A stretch of DNA of 64,000 bases from Geomonas paludis (GTDB lineage: Bacteria; Desulfobacterota; Desulfuromonadia; Geobacterales; Geobacteraceae): assembly GCF_014193585.1 (NCBI RefSeq), contig NZ_BLXY01000005.1, positions 62,001 to 126,000 of the forward strand, written 5' to 3'. Of this stretch, positions 19,701-27,333 are shown piece by piece. The notes below the pieces were generated by a model, which saw only the letters and a program-made list of their open reading frames with translations, did no database searches and had not been told where the DNA came from. The position numbers and the translations under genes are program-made. The number at the start of each line of letters is the position of its first letter. Within the stretch, counting starts at the first letter, position 1.

Positions 19701-22700
19701 CGCACCTCATTGGAAGGACTCTTCCGGCAGTTTAAAAAATATGAAGAAGGCAAGATGTTTTGGGGAAAATTGTACTCTGACTACGTGCTGCCTACCGCGA
19801 AAGAAAGGGAGGATCAGCTCTCCTACTGGACCGGCGAAATTAAGAACAGACTTGATAAAGACACCGCTCGCTTTATCAGCAGCAACATCGATCTTGCAGA
19901 ACTACTGTCGCCATTTTTCAGATATCTGATGGCTTTAGGTACGTATAAAGCGCAGATAGATGCTCTTAACGACTCCGACCATACATCAAAGATCAAAGCG
20001 TCCGTTGTTATATGTACATACAATCGCTCGAAGTTACTGTCTGAGTCATTGAAAGCGCTAGAGCAGCAACAATTTGAAGCATTGCAGTATGAAATCGTGG
20101 TGGTCGACAACAACTCGTCCGACGACACCCGTGCGGTTACCGAACAGGCGGCAGCTTCCTCCGAGGTCGCCATAACGTACGTCTTCGAAGGGAGGCAGGG
20201 CCTCTCCTTCGCGCGCAACGCGGGCATCGAGAATGCCGCGGGCGAGGTCGTCGCCTTCGTGGACGACGACATCGACGCCGAACCGGGCTGGCTCGCGGCC
20301 ATCGTGGCGGCCTTCGCCGACAGCAAGGTCGCTTGCGCGGGTGGGCCGATCCGGCCGGTATGGCCGTCGGAGCGCCCGGAGTGGCTCACCGACGACTGGG
20401 TCCCCTACCTCACTATCAACGAGTTTGACGCGGCCAGAAAGGCCGGTTCGTTCACCTGGCCCGACACACCCTGGGGCGCCAACATCTCGTTCAGAAAGAA
20501 CGTCTTCGACAGCATCGGGCTTTTCCCCACCAACCTGGGCCGCATCGGCAGCTCCCTGCTTTCCAACGAGGAAGTGAACATCTGCAAGAAGATTGCTCAG
20601 GCGGGCCTGCGCATCGCCTTCGCGCCCGAAGCGGTGATCCACCACAAGATCGACCCGCACCGCGTCACCAGGCAGTGGTTCTACCATCGCACCTACTGGC
20701 AGGGGAGATCCGACGCCATCCTGGACGCTAACTCCCAGAGCGGCAACTACGACGGCATCTGCCAGCGCCTGCGCCGCTATCTTGAGGTCGCCGCCAAGGA
20801 AGGCGCGGTTTCGTTCACCGCGCGCTGCGCCAGGAAGATCGCCATCGGCTACCTCTTCGAGTTCGCCTTCGCAGGGCAGCAAGAGCGGAGCGTCCCGGCC
20901 CTCAGGGCGATCAGCCGCTACATTGATCAGTTGCAGGCGGTGCCGCAGCTAGCCGCGGCCGCGGCATCGCTGCCGGAGGGGGCCTCCGACCTGCTCGGGA
21001 AGTCCATCCTGGTAGTCGATTACGAGGTGCCGCAGTTCGACAAGTATGCCGGGTCGCGCACCACCTTCATGTACCTGAAGCTCCTGGCGGAGCTGGGCCT
21101 CAAGGTGTACTTCCTCCCCGATGATTTCGAACAGAGGGAGCCCTACTCCACCACGCTTGAGGATTTAGGCATCACCGTCCTGCAGGGGGAGTGGTACCGG
21201 GAAAACTGGCAGCGCTGGGTCGTCGATCATCGCAGCGAGCTCGACTACGTCCTCTTCAATCGCCCCAACATCACCGTCTCCTACATCGACTTCGTCAAGG
21301 CCCATACTGACGCGGTGATCCTGTTCCAGGGGCACGACCTGCACTACCTGAGGCTGTCCCGCAAATACGAGGTGGACGGCGACCCGGAGACCTTGCAGGA
21401 GGCGGAAACATACCGGGAGATCGAGTTCGAGATCATCGAGAAGTCCGACGCCACTCTGACCTACAGCGAGTACGAGCGGCAGGTCCTGGCCGATCTGTTG
21501 CCGGGTGAGAGGATCCACGCCGTCCCCCTCTTCTTCTACGACGACTTCCCCGCAGAGCGACTGAGCTTTGCCGGCCGCAAGGACATCATGTTCGTGGGTG
21601 GCTGCGGCCACAAGCCGAACCTCGACGCCATCCTCTGGTTTGCGCGCGAGATCTTCCCCAAGGTGCTGGCCCAGGTCCCCGACATGGTGCTGCACGTCAT
21701 CGGCACCTACCCTCCCCAGGAAGTGAGGGATCTGGCCTGCGACAACATCCGCATCCACGGCCACGTGAGCGAACAGGAACTCGAGGAATACTACCGTCAG
21801 ATCAGGATGGTCGTGATTCCCTTGCGCTTCGGCGCCGGGGTCAAAGGGAAAACCGTGGAAGCGCTGCGAAACGGGGTGCCGATGGTATCCACGGCGATCG
21901 GCCTCGAAGGCATCCCGGGCATCGACGCCGTGAGCCGCCCTGCCGACCGTGCGGAGGATTTCGCCCAGGCTGTGGTGGCTCAGTACCAGGACGAGAAAAG
22001 CCTGGAGTTGACCAGCGCGCTGTACCGCGAGTTCGCCAGGGTGGCCTTTCATTCATCCGCAGCCAAGAGGACACTGGCGGACATCCTCGTGGGGGTGCCG
22101 CTCAAGGAGCGCCCAGCCCCGCACCAACCGGAAACGGAGAACGCCATGCCGCGCCTTATCGCCATGTACCTGCCCCAGTACCACCCGATCCCGGAAAACG
22201 ACGAGTGGTGGGGCAAAGGCTTCACCGAGTGGCGCAACGTCGCCAAGGCGAAGCCGCTCTTCAAGGGGCACTACCAGCCCCATGTCCCCGCCGACCTGAG
22301 CTTTTACGACCTGCGCCTGGAAGAAACCCGCATCGCCCAGGCGGAACTGGCCCGCCAGTACGGTGTGCACGGCTTCTGCTACTACCATTACTGGTTCAAC
22401 GGCAGGAGGCTCCTGGAAACGCCGCTGGAGGCGATGCTCAAGTCGGGCAAGCCGGACTTCCCGTTCTGCGTCTGCTGGGCAAACGAGAACTGGACCCGGC
22501 GCTGGGACGGCGAGGAGCAGAACGTCCTGATGAAGCAGGTCTACAGCGAGGAGGACGACCGCAACCACATCAGGGACCTGTTCCGCGTCTTCGAGGACCC
22601 GCGCTACATACGCGTGAACGGCAAGCCCATGTTCCTGGTCTACCGCACCGAGAACATTCCCGATCCGGCAGCGACGGCGCGCATCTGGCGCGAGGAAGCG

Positions 22701-23498
22701 CGCGCCGCCGGCATCGGCGAACTGTACCTGGTGCGGGTGGAGAGCATCGGCACCTGCGATCCCGCGTCCATCGGTTTCGATGCAGCGCTCGAGTTCGCGC
22801 CCGACTGGCAGAAGAAGGGTCCGCGGATCATGCCTGAGCAGGATACCAAGCTGCCGGGTCTGGACCTTTTGAACGAGGTCTACCGCAACAACTACGTGCA
22901 CCACTACGACAATCTGGCCGACGAGATGATGGCGAAGCCCGGCGTCCCCTACAAGAGGTTCCGCTGCGTCACCCCCTCGTGGGACAACTCGGCGCGGCGC
23001 CAGGAAGGAGCCAACATCTTCGTGGGTTCCACCCCCGATAAGTACCGCCAGTGGCTGGAGCACGTCTTGTCGTTCACCAGGCAGCGCTTCGGCGGCGACG
23101 AAAGAATAGCCTTCGTGAACGCCTGGAACGAATGGGCCGAGGGCAACCATCTGGAGCCGGATCAGAAGTTCGGCAGGGCCTATCTCGAAGCCACCAAGAG
23201 CGCGCTCGACGGGGTGTATGAAGTGCCCGTGCAGCCGGCCGCGGTACAGGAGGTGGATCTGTCCCAGTACCAGCACGAGGTGCTCGCCCTGCAGCAGCAA
23301 CTGGCAGCGGTGCAAAGGGAGAAAGAGGAACTGGAGAGAGCCGCGGCCCTGCTCAAGGAACAGTTGGCGGCAAGGGACGAGTTGGTCGCGGCGCGGGAAG
23401 CCCGCATCGAGGACCTCCTGCACTCGGCCAGCTGGAAAGTGACCGAGCCGCTCAGAAAAGCGTACGAAGTCGCGCAGAAGATGCAGGGGAAAAAATGA
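16707..23498 (+). CDS. Six-module mega-glycosyltransferase (GT4-GT4-GT2-GT2-GT4-WbsX-coil)
   Basis: This single 2263-residue frame has modules, by approximate residue: GT4 1-395 (MNICLISQEYPPETNWGG start), GT4 398-790 (CYILRHFPLPSETFVINEI), GT2 796-1090 (VSVIVPVYNGADTLELCL, DADCIV), GT2 1094-1400 (VVICTYNRSKLL, DNNSSDDT, DDDIDAEPGW) and a GT-B module 1431-1800 (ILVVDYEVPQFDKYAGSR). A WbsX domain at 1814-2170 and a short coiled coil follow, ending in SASWKVTEPLRKAYE. No stop or frameshift interrupts it. It could add several sugars of one repeat in order. ATG 16707 is chosen because the family start MNICLISQEYPP follows and GAGG lies just upstream. Residues 1 to about 1128 are AT-rich, the remainder GC-rich. 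Confidence 0.87.
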   Translation: MNICLISQEYPPETNWGGIATYTQVLARQLVKLGHNVHVIALAVAEEHITSDMGVTVHRISNRPKDSVPPALIEELGAYHGLLNFSQRVYEEVKAIHETEELDLIEAPETCAQGLITFRLLKGVKTVTRCHTPFFWVRHLNLMPDTEEHHNRDLLEELQTKSSSAVTSPTLAMAEVIRGRWGVENIVVIPNFFNLKTFSPDTQVLDTLAGRAYLIFFGRLEFRKGVHLLAKALPQVLDRHEDLTMLFVGSDSIYNSQSMKQYISEQLKDYGDRIVFIDNISHDALYPLIERSRLVLLPSLWENFPYACLEAMSLGKAIVASNAGGFPEIMESGKEGLLCPPNDELALSKTIISSLETCDLASIGNNARHKAALYDTELVTHQMLEFYESLPPLEQQGSFSVCYILRHFPLPSETFVINEIIELQNCGVDVHPVSIFAPEACHSGLMTKIKRNTYDVSSVDCGRTAQRETLEKASALAKEYQVSEWLAPITACVADFVVANKFALIHAHFATESALVALMVHKITGIPFSFTAHAYDIFIENSGAPGETLGNRLALLVQHAAHVVTISEFNKSHILKKVGAQNRGKISVIHCGIDTEAFSPATRLCHEGYNILCVGRFVEKKGHQFLIRAFADVVQHNPAARLRLIGAGPLLDEISRLSVELGIENNVDFLGSVSSDVVQDEMKKADVFVLHSITATNGDMEGIPVSLMEALAMGLPVISTFTSGIPELVIDKETGLLTTEKDIEGLTKCVLEIMSNDRDSGRMGLRGRELVSKAFNLSTEARKLRNLFDELVTRNLPTVSVIVPVYNGADTLELCLTSLSQLSYPPNKLEVIVVDNGSTDSSLEIAQKFQVKVIQETSFKSSYAARNAGIRIAKGDLIAFTDADCIVTPEWICRLVSQWGDATAGCFAGEIEAYKPQDLIEIFSDRAGILRQNGTLTCPYLPYTQTANTAYRKTVFEKVGLFVPEMTSGGDADIAWRMQKQLGLKIAFIPEALVYHKHRTSLEGLFRQFKKYEEGKMFWGKLYSDYVLPTAKEREDQLSYWTGEIKNRLDKDTARFISSNIDLAELLSPFFRYLMALGTYKAQIDALNDSDHTSKIKASVVICTYNRSKLLSESLKALEQQQFEALQYEIVVVDNNSSDDTRAVTEQAAASSEVAITYVFEGRQGLSFARNAGIENAAGEVVAFVDDDIDAEPGWLAAIVAAFADSKVACAGGPIRPVWPSERPEWLTDDWVPYLTINEFDAARKAGSFTWPDTPWGANISFRKNVFDSIGLFPTNLGRIGSSLLSNEEVNICKKIAQAGLRIAFAPEAVIHHKIDPHRVTRQWFYHRTYWQGRSDAILDANSQSGNYDGICQRLRRYLEVAAKEGAVSFTARCARKIAIGYLFEFAFAGQQERSVPALRAISRYIDQLQAVPQLAAAAASLPEGASDLLGKSILVVDYEVPQFDKYAGSRTTFMYLKLLAELGLKVYFLPDDFEQREPYSTTLEDLGITVLQGEWYRENWQRWVVDHRSELDYVLFNRPNITVSYIDFVKAHTDAVILFQGHDLHYLRLSRKYEVDGDPETLQEAETYREIEFEIIEKSDATLTYSEYERQVLADLLPGERIHAVPLFFYDDFPAERLSFAGRKDIMFVGGCGHKPNLDAILWFAREIFPKVLAQVPDMVLHVIGTYPPQEVRDLACDNIRIHGHVSEQELEEYYRQIRMVVIPLRFGAGVKGKTVEALRNGVPMVSTAIGLEGIPGIDAVSRPADRAEDFAQAVVAQYQDEKSLELTSALYREFARVAFHSSAAKRTLADILVGVPLKERPAPHQPETENAMPRLIAMYLPQYHPIPENDEWWGKGFTEWRNVAKAKPLFKGHYQPHVPADLSFYDLRLEETRIAQAELARQYGVHGFCYYHYWFNGRRLLETPLEAMLKSGKPDFPFCVCWANENWTRRWDGEEQNVLMKQVYSEEDDRNHIRDLFRVFEDPRYIRVNGKPMFLVYRTENIPDPAATARIWREEARAAGIGELYLVRVESIGTCDPASIGFDAALEFAPDWQKKGPRIMPEQDTKLPGLDLLNEVYRNNYVHHYDNLADEMMAKPGVPYKRFRCVTPSWDNSARRQEGANIFVGSTPDKYRQWLEHVLSFTRQRFGGDERIAFVNAWNEWAEGNHLEPDQKFGRAYLEATKSALDGVYEVPVQPAAVQEVDLSQYQHEVLALQQQLAAVQREKEELERAAALLKEQLAARDELVAAREARIEDLLHSASWKVTEPLRKAYEVAQKMQGKK

Positions 23499-25411
23499 GA
23501 TGCCCCCTTCTCGCGACCGCACTGCTTGTCGTCGTCACGTTGTGGTGCTGCCTGTGCTATGCCTCGGACAGCGCCACGGCGGCTGACGCCGGGCAGACGG
23601 TAATAGAAGGAGTTCTCACCCAGGTCTCTAAACTACCTAAGGCAGCAAGCAACCCCTACCCCGACTGCTACTACACCGCGATTGTAGATTTGCACCAGAT
23701 CGTGGCAGGGAAGAGCGTCCCCCAAAGGATCATACTGGTCCTGCCCGGTTTCTTCGGCAGGAAGTATGCTCCGGAATCGGGTTATAAAACTGGAGACAAA
23801 ATAAGGGCAACTGTGGTGCCGTTCAGTTCCATGCCCGATACAGTAAAACAGACGCAGCAAGCCGATGAAATCGAGGATGTGGATCTCAATTTCTTCTTCC
23901 CCCAGCAAATCTCACTGATCAATGCCTATACCGGGGTCGTCCGACTCCCTTCCTTTGCGAAAAAAAATGACAACAACCATGAAGTATCCGTCAGCAAGAA
24001 CCGTGGGAACAATGTCACCAATGAGCGAAAGGAGCAGATACAAAAGGATCTGCTAGAGATCAATCAACAGCTTGCAGCAAATGGGGGAGATTGGGACAAG
24101 TGGTACGCCTCCTATAAAGGATTCCGCGAACAGTACAAAGTGCAGTTTGACGCCAAGGCGTCACGGTGGATCGGACAGAGCTTTTTCAGTGCCGGCCGTC
24201 TTGGGCGGGACAAAATCTACAGCAAGGAATTCGTTGCATCCATCATCGACCTCAAAAATTACTTGGCCGCACGGAATGTTGACCTTATCGTCGTCAGGAT
24301 TCCTGCCAAAGGGGAGATTGTAGAAGATCTTTTTGTACCATTGCCAACAAAGCAGACAAGCAACCCATACCTGCTGAAAATGTATAAGGAGCTTCTAGAG
24401 GCTGATGTTGAAATAATCACCGACGTGGTTCCACGCGCCAAAAGCACCCGGATGAAATTCCCACTCATGTACTACTACCAGGACTTTGCCGAGATCCATC
24501 CTGCTGAAGGAATGGCATGGGTTGTAGCTGAGGCTTTTAGCGAACGTGTGGAAAGGTATGGTGAACCGGCTCATCAAAAGAAGAACTTCCTCCTCGGCAA
24601 AGCACCAGACAAGTTCAAGTGGCCTGAGGGGCACCCCGGCTTTGATCCCGCTGAAAATGTACTTTTCTCGACAGTAACCGACACGCTTGGAAAGCCGCTG
24701 AGCCTGACACAGGGGAATGAGTCACCAGTCCTCATACTCGGCTCCTCCTTTATCGCGTTTCCGTCTCTCACAAAAGGAGGAAGCATCCCCCATTACTTCG
24801 CTTATCTCACCGGAATTGTCCCGGACATACTGCACCGAAGCGGAGGCGACCGTATGATGCTCCGCAGTGTCGCTCGCGAAGGAAAGGGCTTTTTGGAGAA
24901 AAGGAAGGTATGCCTGTTCCCATTTACTCCCGGAACCGCCTATGAGGCTCTCGCTCCGCTGCCCGTCTTCGACCCCCACGGCAGCCCCAAAACTCTTCTT
25001 GCCGCTTTTACGGGGCCTGGCCTACGCGAGGCAGTGAAGCTCGATCCGAAGGCTGCGGAAGGAACCTTTTCCTTTTTATCTGACGGAACTCTGCGAATAG
25101 CCCCGGTCATCAAAGGTAAAGGAACATCTGGAACTTTTACGGTAGATATACCCGCGGAGGTTGCGAAGTTCTCAAGGTTCACGATGGAATTGGAGTTTTC
25201 CAGTAAGGATCTTACGACAGTAACAGCGAAGTATGCCGGACAGACGGATTCCACAATAAGAAGCGATACACAACTGGCGAATAATGATCTTTTCGGGTTC
25301 TTCTTTGAAGGCCAGACGCCGGTAGAGATCGGCATAGAGGGTAACCGCAATTTTGTGAGAGCGGTTTCTATTAAGGCAATCAGATTCTACGGGGTTACCT
25401 CTGTAAAATGA
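23495..25411 (+). CDS. AlgJ/AlgX-like SGNH acyltransferase-type protein, paralog 1
   Basis: This 638-residue exported protein has a signal peptide (LLATALLVVVTLWCCLCYA). A beta-rich N-domain from about 35-140 begins VIEGVLTQVSKLPKA. The SGNH-like part contains SFFSAGRLGRDKIY, VDLIVVRIPAKGEIVEDLF, QDFAEIHPAEG (D330 and H335) and LGSSFIAFPS (Ser418 region). In AlgJ/AlgX the matching motifs are DTHW and GDS/GTS, so acid and base spacing differs here. The likely role is periplasmic O-acetyl/acyl transfer to the glycan, or binding without catalysis. It starts within the stop of the previous gene (ATGA) and couples to paralog 2 in the same way. Confidence 0.75.
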   Translation: MRCPLLATALLVVVTLWCCLCYASDSATAADAGQTVIEGVLTQVSKLPKAASNPYPDCYYTAIVDLHQIVAGKSVPQRIILVLPGFFGRKYAPESGYKTGDKIRATVVPFSSMPDTVKQTQQADEIEDVDLNFFFPQQISLINAYTGVVRLPSFAKKNDNNHEVSVSKNRGNNVTNERKEQIQKDLLEINQQLAANGGDWDKWYASYKGFREQYKVQFDAKASRWIGQSFFSAGRLGRDKIYSKEFVASIIDLKNYLAARNVDLIVVRIPAKGEIVEDLFVPLPTKQTSNPYLLKMYKELLEADVEIITDVVPRAKSTRMKFPLMYYYQDFAEIHPAEGMAWVVAEAFSERVERYGEPAHQKKNFLLGKAPDKFKWPEGHPGFDPAENVLFSTVTDTLGKPLSLTQGNESPVLILGSSFIAFPSLTKGGSIPHYFAYLTGIVPDILHRSGGDRMMLRSVAREGKGFLEKRKVCLFPFTPGTAYEALAPLPVFDPHGSPKTLLAAFTGPGLREAVKLDPKAAEGTFSFLSDGTLRIAPVIKGKGTSGTFTVDIPAEVAKFSRFTMELEFSSKDLTTVTAKYAGQTDSTIRSDTQLANNDLFGFFFEGQTPVEIGIEGNRNFVRAVSIKAIRFYGVTSVK

Positions 25412-27333
25412 AAGAACTCCCTGTCCTCAAAACCGCGGCTATGAAGCTTGTATTGGCAATCTTCATTTGTGTGTCGACATGCGCTCTGGCAGCTAATACG
25501 CCAAAACCTGACGGGACTGAAGTTTCGGTCGTCGAAGGGACATTGATCCAGGTCTCAAAGCTCCCCCAGGCTGACAGGAATCCCTACCCCGACTGTAACT
25601 TCACGGCAGTCCTCGAAATTCAACGCATCACCGCCGGCAAGAGCATTCCGAAAAAGGTGATCCTGGTGCTACCGGGCTTCGTTGCCAGACAGTACACCTC
25701 CGAAGCTGGATTTAAGACGGGCGATCTGGTAAGGGCGACTATCGTGCCCTTTGCGTCGATGCCGGATAGGATCAAGCAGACGCAGCAGGCCGACGAGGTA
25801 GAGGACGTTGATCTGGAATTCTTTTTCGCAAGGCCCATTGTTAAGATCAGCGCTTTCCAGCCCGTTAAAGAGAAGCTCTCCTTTACCGATAGACGCGACA
25901 GCTCAGACCAAATCGTCAGCGAGATAAAGGATCCTGCGGCGGCCACGGAAAGACTGCGGCAGATGCGTGAGGACCTCCGGCATATCAATGAGGAACTGAC
26001 CAAGCACGGCGGAGACTGGGACTACTGGTATGAGTCCCTTAATCGCTTTAGGGCGCAGTACAAAAAGAAGTACGACGAAAAAGCACAGCTATGGGTTGGA
26101 GACAGCTACTTTAGCGCCGGGCAAAATGAGTATGGAAAAGGCTACAGCCGGGATTTCGTGTCTTCTTTGGTTGCCTTCAACAAGTACCTGAAGGACAGAA
26201 ACGTTGACCTTATCGTAGTGCGGGTTCCTCAGAAAGGTGAAATCGTCGACGATCTTTTCACTGACGCTCCAACAGATCAAATAAGCAACCCATATTTGCT
26301 CCGCCTGTACAAGGAGTTGTTGGATGCAGACGTCGAAGTCGTCGTAGACGAAGTACCTCGACTGAAGAAGGCACGGATGAGCTTCCCGTTGATGTATTAC
26401 TATCAAGATTTTACGGAGGAACATCCCGCAGAGGGAGCCGCCTGGGTTATAGCCGAGATGATTTCAGAGCGACTGCAAAGGTATGACTCCATCAGGAAGA
26501 GCCCTAAGGTGCCCCTGAAACGGGAGAAAGTGTCACTGCAAACTGGCGGCTTCAAGTGGCCTGCGGGCAACTCCAAATTTAAACCGACCGAGCCGGTGAC
26601 CTTCTACTCCATCTCAAGTGATCAGTTGCCCTTGTTGAAGCAGGGCAACAACTCCCCTGTCCTGGTCGTCGGCTCTTCGTTCATCGGGAGCCCGTCATTC
26701 GAGCGCGGCGGTAATATCCCCGCTTACATGGCCTACCAAACGGGGGTCATTCCAGACGTTCTGTACCGCGAAGGGTCCAACGCTACCATCCCGCGGACCA
26801 TAGCACGTGAAGGTGATGCCTTTCTAAAACACCGCAGCGTGTGTGTGTTCCCTCTGGTTCCGTGGGCCATTCACTTACCGCTTGACCTGCCCCCGCTGGT
26901 TAACCCCGCTACAAAAGGAAAAGTGCTGCTGTCCAGTCATTCCGGCAACGACTTGAGGAAAATCATCCGTTTTGCGGAGGGAACGGCGGCAAACGTTTTC
27001 AGATATACCTCCGACGGCAGCCTGACGGTCCACTCTCGAAGCAAAGACACTAGAGCTGCCGGTGACTTCACCGTGGAGTTGCCCGAAGCTATCACAAGGT
27101 TCCCTTATTTCATGATCTCCATTGAAACTACCACCAAAGATGCGGCAGCAATCAAGGTTACTTACGCCAAGCAGAACGATCACGTACATAAGAGCTATAC
27201 ACAGACCAACCTGGAGGAGTTCTTTGTCTTTCGGAGTGAGGTCGCTTCTGGCAATGCAGTGTTCAGCATAGGAAATATCCGACCGGACACCCCTATGACT
27301 ATCAGGTCGATACAAATCTACGGATTGAAATAA
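25408..27333 (+). CDS. AlgJ/AlgX-like SGNH acyltransferase-type protein, paralog 2
   Basis: This 641-residue protein is closely similar in layout to the proteins on either side. After a signal peptide (KLVLAIFICVSTCALAA) comes the domain VVEGTLIQVSKLPQADRNPY, then DSYFSAGQ, VDLIVVRVPQKGEIVDDLF, QDFTEEHPAEG and VGSSFIGSPSFERGG. The catalytic-type Ser is preceded by Ser, not Asp (GSS rather than GDS), as in both paralogs. ATG 25408 overlaps the upstream stop; ATG 25441 would also give a good signal peptide. It is not identical enough to paralog 1 to be a recent copy. Its conservation of D, H and S argues that at least some activity is kept. Confidence 0.75.
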   Translation: MKELPVLKTAAMKLVLAIFICVSTCALAANTPKPDGTEVSVVEGTLIQVSKLPQADRNPYPDCNFTAVLEIQRITAGKSIPKKVILVLPGFVARQYTSEAGFKTGDLVRATIVPFASMPDRIKQTQQADEVEDVDLEFFFARPIVKISAFQPVKEKLSFTDRRDSSDQIVSEIKDPAAATERLRQMREDLRHINEELTKHGGDWDYWYESLNRFRAQYKKKYDEKAQLWVGDSYFSAGQNEYGKGYSRDFVSSLVAFNKYLKDRNVDLIVVRVPQKGEIVDDLFTDAPTDQISNPYLLRLYKELLDADVEVVVDEVPRLKKARMSFPLMYYYQDFTEEHPAEGAAWVIAEMISERLQRYDSIRKSPKVPLKREKVSLQTGGFKWPAGNSKFKPTEPVTFYSISSDQLPLLKQGNNSPVLVVGSSFIGSPSFERGGNIPAYMAYQTGVIPDVLYREGSNATIPRTIAREGDAFLKHRSVCVFPLVPWAIHLPLDLPPLVNPATKGKVLLSSHSGNDLRKIIRFAEGTAANVFRYTSDGSLTVHSRSKDTRAAGDFTVELPEAITRFPYFMISIETTTKDAAAIKVTYAKQNDHVHKSYTQTNLEEFFVFRSEVASGNAVFSIGNIRPDTPMTIRSIQIYGLK

